Of a stretch of 64,000 nucleotides of DNA, positions 58,146 through 64,000 are shown piece after piece. The stretch's first letter is position 1; the number at the start of each line of letters is the position of its first letter. The position numbers were made by a program, and so were the translations under genes. The DNA is from Oegoconia quadripuncta (lineage: Eukaryota > Arthropoda > Insecta > Lepidoptera > Autostichidae), in the NCBI GenBank assembly GCA_949316235.1, contig OX438754.1, positions 8,107,501 to 8,171,500 of the forward strand. Direction: 5' to 3'. The notes beneath the pieces were generated by a model. The model worked only from the letters and a program-made list of their open reading frames with translations, was not told where the DNA came from and did not search any database.

Positions 58146-59599
58146 ATCTCATGCAGTCTGCAATATAACTAGACTACTTCATCATAGTCATTATCAGTTT
58201 GTAAACTTCTCGCAGGCGCACGCAGTATGGATTGGCGGCCATTTGCAGAGCATCCGTTTTAAGCGGACTGCCCAAGTAGTAAATTGCCGATGTAGATAAA
58301 AGAACTAAACTAAAATACGGAATCGATTTAATTGCAGAATGACTAAATAATGTAAGTATATTAAAATAATTTTCAGTATTTTAATATACTAAATTAATAA
58401 AATAACGAATTAGTAAATTGGTCACGGTTTATGAACATGACATATTAATTCAAAATTTTTGACATATTATATAAACTTCTTTTTCATTGATTTGTGATTA
58501 TATAGTAATTAATTCATTATGATATTCATGTCGTCATGTAAGTCAAATCTATTAATATTATTGTTTGTATCATCTCATGAATGATAGTGTCATGAAACTA
58601 CTTGGGTGTCATTGTTTTTATTTATAAATAGATATGGTATATAATAGTATACGACATTGTTTAAATGATATAAAATAAATCTAAATCATGGCAGCAGAAT
58701 TTTCTCAGGCATGCAGATTTCTTCAATAATTAACCAATAAGGAAAAGGAAGAAATTATTTATTTCAACCCGTCTGACACAAACAATTCAAAATTCTTTCT
58801 TGCATAAGTTTCCGCCCGCGGCTTCGCCCGTGTCGATTTTTATAGCGTACAGTTTCAATATAAAAGTAAAAAATGACTGCGTTGGTCCCAGACTATCTCT
58901 CTGCCAAATCTCAATATGGTCGGTTCAGCAGTCCAGGCGTAAAAGCCGAACCGACAGAGTTTCACATATTGCACAATTAAAGAAACTACATTACACTTCA
59001 TAATGTTGTATAATATGAATTTCCATAATCGTATATAGTCTGAGTATTATTGCCATATCTGTTTAGCTGCAAAAATATGAATAGATCTATCCCTTTTCAA
59101 CTAGTTTTAAGTAGGTCTTGAGCAAGGTTCTGTAATACGGACCGAAATTACATAAATTTACAATAACCAGGTAGAATATTCTACTAATAGTGTAGAGCTG
59201 AGAACCCTTCGAATAATGTTTCCAGTTCATTGCTCCCATCGAGTGACAATTATCCAGGGGTTTATCCCTTAGCTAGCCACTCCAAAACTAACTGACCAGA
59301 ATAAATTGCGCTCCCCTTCCTCTCCTTCCTCATCGTCTACCTGAGCCTCGTCACTACGTTAAGGGAAATATGGATAAGAACTCAGAGATCTATGTAAAAT
59401 GGTTATGGCTATAGTAAATGCCTTGATACCATTTTTAGGGTTCCGTTTTGGAGAAGTGGTAAAAACATAGATACATGCTCACCATAGTTTTTTGTCTATT
59501 GTGTTTGATACAATGATTACGTATACGTGATGCTAAAATATAAATAGTGCCAAAGGAAAAAAAATGTGCCACTGAATTTTAAGAGTTATTCAATACTAG

Positions 59600-60012
59600 C
59601 TTTACTAGTATACTAGCTGCGTGGAATAGCTTTATCGCGGATATGTTTAAGTTGTATATCCCTCTATCGAGATAAAAAATAACCTATGTCTTAATCCAGG
59701 GTATATTCTACCTATTAACCAAATTTCATTCAAATCCGTTCATCAGCTTCGCCGTGATTGACCAACAAACAAAGAAACATCCAAAATTTCACATTTATAA
59801 TATTACTAGCTATCCGCTCGCGGTTTCGCCTGCGTAGAATAACTTTATCGCGGAAATTTGTTTATCACGTTTTAACTACTCACTTTATCGGGATATAAAA
59901 TATCCTATGTCTCAATCCAGGGTATGTTCTACCTATAAACCAAATTTCATCCAAATCCGTTCATCCGTTTAGCCGTGATTGAGCAACAAACATCCAACCT
60001 TTCGCATTTATA
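59600..60012 (-). repeat. two tandem copies of the 5684-5905 repeat family
   Basis: 59600-59812 and 59813-60012 each run from a gcggtttcgcctgcgtagaa-like start to acatttataatatta. The second begins where the first ends, both in the same orientation. Confidence 0.83.
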
Positions 60013-60094
60013 ATATTAGTCAGATTAGATTTTACGCGTCACGCGTTACTGGAATCCTCATACTCATACACAAAGACTGCTTTACCTTTCATTA

Positions 60095-60285
60095 TCATCA
60101 TGGAAAGTGACGATGTGATCGAAGATGTAGCACGGGATTCCAGTAAATGCCTATTCACTCTGCTCTTGAAGATGCCAAGGTTGTAGGATTCAGGAAAGAA
60201 AAACGCCGGAAGGGAGTTCTATGCCTTGGCTGTTCGGATGATGAATGAAGAGTCGAACTTCTTAGTGCGAATGTTCGCTATATTA
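60095..60285 (-). mobile_element. LINE 3' end fragment (family of 7270-7556)
   Basis: Contains tggaaagtgacgatgtgatc, tcttgaagatgccaaggttg and aagggagttctatgccttgg, the minus-strand tail of the family. Confidence 0.82.
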
Positions 60286-60289
60286 TATC

Positions 60290-61480
60290 GATCGGTATAT
60301 TGTATCGATACAGCTTTTCAAAGCGCATTTTCAAATTTCATATAGGTATATAGTTTTTGCATGTACTGCTTTCTTTAAGTGCTTGTCGCATTTAGATTTA
60401 ACTTTTTATCTTTTTTAATGTTTGCTACTGTATTAATGTAGTGTCAGCTATGGGCCTTTCATTACTACGTAATTATAAAGGGGTTTTGACCAGTAATAAA
60501 ACAAGGTATAAATACTCACATTTTGTATATACATATATTCTCCGATATATTCACACTCTTTTTAACACTTCCTCTGATGTTCGCACGGTACGACGACTGA
60601 CTATGGACTGCTACCCCACTACTTGTCACCTTTTTTTTATTTTTCTTCGTGAAACTCGAGTTTACTTACTATTTATCCAAATTGACAAAGCAGCCACCCT
60701 TTATCACTTTAACTCAATAAAATATACGTTATTTGAGTGGTAACAGTCCATTTTCAGCAGTATGTAAAATATTGTAAATAAATGTTAATTTACGGAAACT
60801 GCCTGTTTTGCAACTTATACACTTAAATGAATAATATTGTTTAATTAGGTAATTACTATTAATATTGATGACAGTAGTCACTCGTTGATGAGCCTAAATA
60901 AATAAAATATTAAAGACCCACTCACTGGTAGACCATTAGAACCAATGGGCTACTTGCCGGTGGCCTAAACCTTGATGTTTGATGATGTCACGAAAGAGGT
61001 CTTGCGGCAAAAGTGAAGAAATAAATACGAAAATCAGCCAGCGTTAGTTATTCTTATTCTTAGATATGTGGAGTTATTTCGAGACAAATATAACTTGCGG
61101 TTAATAACGTTATATCGTCTGAGTAACTATGTTACGTATGTATATACGTAAATATGTGTATTGTGTGTTTATTAAGGGTGTCTCAATAAGAATTTGAATT
61201 TTAAAAACTTGAAAAATATTAGTTTATTTTTTAAGTACATTTTTTTCTTACATATGTTTGGAGGTAGTGCTGACATTTACACATGAAACAAAATATCGGT
61301 TAAAAAATTAAAATATCCCAATAAACTAATATATTTTTTAGTTTTTTAAATTAAAGAGGATTGCTGGAAGAGATCTCTTATAGAGATAAGTTCGCCCTTT
61401 GTACATTTTTCTAAAATATTTGTTAATGACCATTTCTTTGTGTGTGTGTACAATAAAGTGTTAAATAAATAAATAAATAA
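60290..61480. other. intergenic, nothing recognised
   Basis: AT-rich DNA with short frames only. An inverted pair of short segments occurs near 61195-61230 and 61300-61350 (aaaaattagtttatt-type words), possibly a degraded MITE. Confidence 0.4.
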
Positions 61481-61484
61481 TAAA

Positions 61485-61685
61485 GTTCTTACTAACCGCG
61501 ACTTAGTTCGCGTGAAACATTTCATCGAAATCAGTTCAGCAAAACATTTAGCCTATATATTAATCCAGCTCCCACCACTAATCAAATTTCATCCAAGTCC
61601 TACTAGCTGTTTAGGCGTGAAGAAGTAACAAACATATATACATACACACACACACACATAAACTTTCGCATTTATAATATTGGAT
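61485..61685 (-). repeat. interspersed repeat with (AC)n tract
   Basis: A diverged member of the 5684-5905 class (accgcgacttagttcgcgtg, tttaggcgtgaagaagtaac, ttcgcatttataatattgga) with an embedded acacacacacac run. Confidence 0.7.
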
Positions 61686-61689
61686 CGTG

Positions 61690-61940
61690 GTATATCGCAT
61701 GGTTGCTGGTATTGGTATTTTAAAATGTCCGCCTGGCATGCTACCACCATCTTATCTAAATCTGCCGCCAAACTGCAATGTTAATAGCATTATTGTGTTC
61801 CGGTTGTCAGAGATAAGATAGCGAGTTCCCCAAATAAGATGGGAATTCCGGGTTAGTACGCATCCACCTTCGACCTCATCTTTACTTAACATAAGGTGTG
61901 ACTGAGATCAAGTGCAAACGCGATGTGCATAAAAAGAAAT
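61690..61940 (+). mobile_element. SINE family 2, head-truncated
   Basis: Starts inside the body (tccgcctggcatgctaccac) and keeps ccgccaaactgcaatgttaa and the tail aaggtgtgactgagatcaag. Confidence 0.82.
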
Positions 61941-62364
61941 ATTAGTGTGAAGTGTGATATACGGAACTTTCAGGGCACTATATGTCACAGGTTTCGTACA
62001 GTTAAAATCATCATTGACAAACATTTTTAACCCTCGAGGAAAAACGACAGGCGTTATGTTTGACGGCGTTGCTAATTCCAGTATTTGTCCGTACAAATCT
62101 TGGTCCGATTTTTATATGAAAGACTAAACGAGGGTGCAGTTTCTTTGCCATATTGATGAAAATGGGTTAAATCGTTTCGAAGATATTTAGCTTTTAACAC
62201 AGTTTTTGGTGTATTTCGACCATAACACTTTTGGAGGTTTCTAAATTTTCATTTTTTTTATATATATAAAAGTTCTTAGCCAACATTTAATATCATTTGT
62301 TTCTTGGGGTTTTCTAAATTTCCAATTTATAGTTATTATAAAGTGACAAGTAGGTATGTAGTTC

Positions 62365-62560
62365 ATTCATAATGCGAACAGCCAAGGCATAGAACTCCCT
62401 TCCGGCGTCAGTCTTTCCTGAATCCTACAACCTTGGGATCTTCAAGAGCAGGGTGAATAGGCATCCACTGAGATCGCGTGCTTCATCTTCGGCCACATCA
62501 TCAGTTCCCATCAGGTGAGATTGTGGTCAAATGCGTATCCAGTTAACCATAAAAAAAAAG
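62365..62560 (+). mobile_element. LINE 3' end fragment (family of 7270-7556)
   Basis: Contains gcgaacagccaaggcataga, cctgaatcctacaaccttgg and tcccatcaggtgagattgtg, with an A-rich end. Confidence 0.85.
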
Positions 62561-62599
62561 ACGATTTATGAAATTAACCGCAAATTTAAGTTTGTCGAG

Positions 62600-64000
62600 T
62601 ATTTTTTGTAATTAACCATTTTTGTTTTTATTTCTTCTCTTATGCCAAATTTTTTTTTTTTTTTATTAAAAACTGGTTTCGCGTAAAAATTTCAAGATAG
62701 CAGCCCTACGGAAAAGTAAAGATAGTACCCAATAAGATTTTGATAATCTGTTCGTAAATGGAACTTTAGTATAAAAATACGCTTTGAAAAGATTTATCTA
62801 ATACTAGGAACTTGTATTTTATACAACAGTTTGAAGCGGCCTGTTAGTATTCGATATTATTTAACCATAAAAACAGACGAATAGCGATGTAATCCCAAGG
62901 GTTTTTTCAAAATGAGGTACGGGACCCCAAATAAGCAAAAAAAAGCAGTTCGCAATAACAACGACAATTAAGCGTTTATTTGAGAATGAGAAGATAATAT
63001 ATGAAGCAGTACTTGGGCATCACAAATTGAAATAGTTTATTATAATTATAACGTGTATAGAATGTGAAATCGAAAATTGCAATAATTTCTTAATTTTTCA
63101 TTGATTATCAATTTATTCTATAATAATAATTGGCTCAATAACTAATTAGGTATATTTTATTAATTGAATCCAATATGTTACGGGAATAATCTTACACAAT
63201 ATTCATTTAGTTAGTTTTAATTTGATAACACCAAACACATTTCAAAATTCCATTTGTCCCAGACCAACCCTCAGGTTTCAGCAGAATACCAGTGTTTTGC
63301 CCGCCTCGGGCAAATCCATACACTGAGCTTGTAGCTTTTTTGTATACTGCGCCGCACACATAATATTTTTTGTTTCTGTACTTGTGTTTTATTGTTTTAC
63401 TTGTATTTTTCATATGTAAAATTTGTTACGTGTGTACATGGATGCAAATAAATGCTTATCTATCTATTTGTCTGTCTGTTTTGTTTAGTTAAGTCATAAA
63501 TCAACTGAAACTGTATTTTATTTTCTGTTGTGCAATAAAGTGTATTCGCAATTTGTAAACCAATATCTTCTCTTTGAATAAAATATAGATATTAACGATT
63601 ACCAATAATTTTCCGGTCTTGATAATAATCCCGTGACATTAATAAAATTTGTCAATCTCAGTATCAATATCAATGTAATAAAATTTTAATATCAATACAG
63701 TAAAATTTCAATATTGAACCTCCAGCCTTGTTCCGAACTAACAAACAAAGGTCGTTTCAACTTTCCTCGCTCACATTTGAGACATTTATTAAATATGGTT
63801 CATTTAACATGTTCAGCATATATGTATATCCATATGGAGGGATTTGTTCTGGATATTAAAATAGAATTTCCATATTTCAAAATATATAACTTTGCTCGTA
63901 TCTGTAATTGGAGCATCCATGTCAGAACCGAAAATACAAATAGCAAGCACGATTCGAGCGAGACCTCTCACGGGACCAGCCGTGGTGCCTGTTTAATATT
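62600..64000. other. intergenic, nothing recognised
   Basis: AT-rich. A short motif at ~63515-63545 (ttctgttgtgcaataaagtg) mirrors the transposon end near 8060. No exon of Dfd or another Hox gene is seen before the window ends. Confidence 0.45.

Noticed and set aside
35300..64000. Hox-cluster microRNAs of the mir-10/mir-993 type
   Set aside because: I scanned by eye for the characteristic ACCCUGUAG-type seed on both strands and saw no hairpin; a covariance search would be needed to exclude them.

Overview
The window is AT-rich eukaryotic DNA with introns, several tRNA-headed SINE families and many 3'-truncated LINEs. It contains a zen (Hox3) gene and a row of divergent zen-like homeobox genes. 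That matches the pb-zen interval of the Hox complex in a moth or butterfly (Lepidoptera), where the zen-derived 'special homeobox' (Shx) genes sit. I could not run a search; the family calls come from reading the homeodomains and the exon structures. I do not assign the Shx copies to ShxA-D.

Layout. 0-2.1 kb: a plus-strand Shx gene whose first exon(s) lie before the window. 4.7-7.8 kb: a minus-strand three-exon Shx gene, apparently intact. 8.1-25.7 kb: an array of minus-strand copies of two Shx types. Type A has one apparently intact four-exon gene (20.6-23.2 kb) and two dead copies (8.1-8.6 and 16.6-16.9 kb). Type B has two dead copies (11.1-14.2 and 24.2-25.7 kb) and a 3' scrap (14.46-14.59 kb). 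A conserved promoter-like block lies upstream of each of the three type-A copies, and a ~1.4-1.8 kb flanking unit carrying a dead LINE is duplicated with two of them. 32.9-35.2 kb: zen, minus strand, three exons, predicted 537 aa. 35.3-64 kb: no recognisable gene, only repeats, MITEs, a deleted mariner, RT remnants and a large near-perfect inverted repeat at 56.1-56.8 kb.

The main structural observation is a very short exon just upstream of the homeobox exon. It is found in zen (40 nt), in the 4.7-7.8 kb Shx gene (64 nt) and in the type-A Shx gene (52 nt). In all three it carries one Trp followed by exactly eight residues and then a phase-1 intron. It makes the reading frames of all three genes close exactly (537, 223 and 309 aa). 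In the type-B copies the same Trp-plus-eight segment is fused directly to the homeobox with no intron. This ties the Shx genes to zen independently of homeodomain sequence.

The homeodomain proteins are expected to be nuclear DNA-binding factors. In Lepidoptera zen and Shx genes are associated with extra-embryonic (serosa) specification; that is family knowledge, not visible here.
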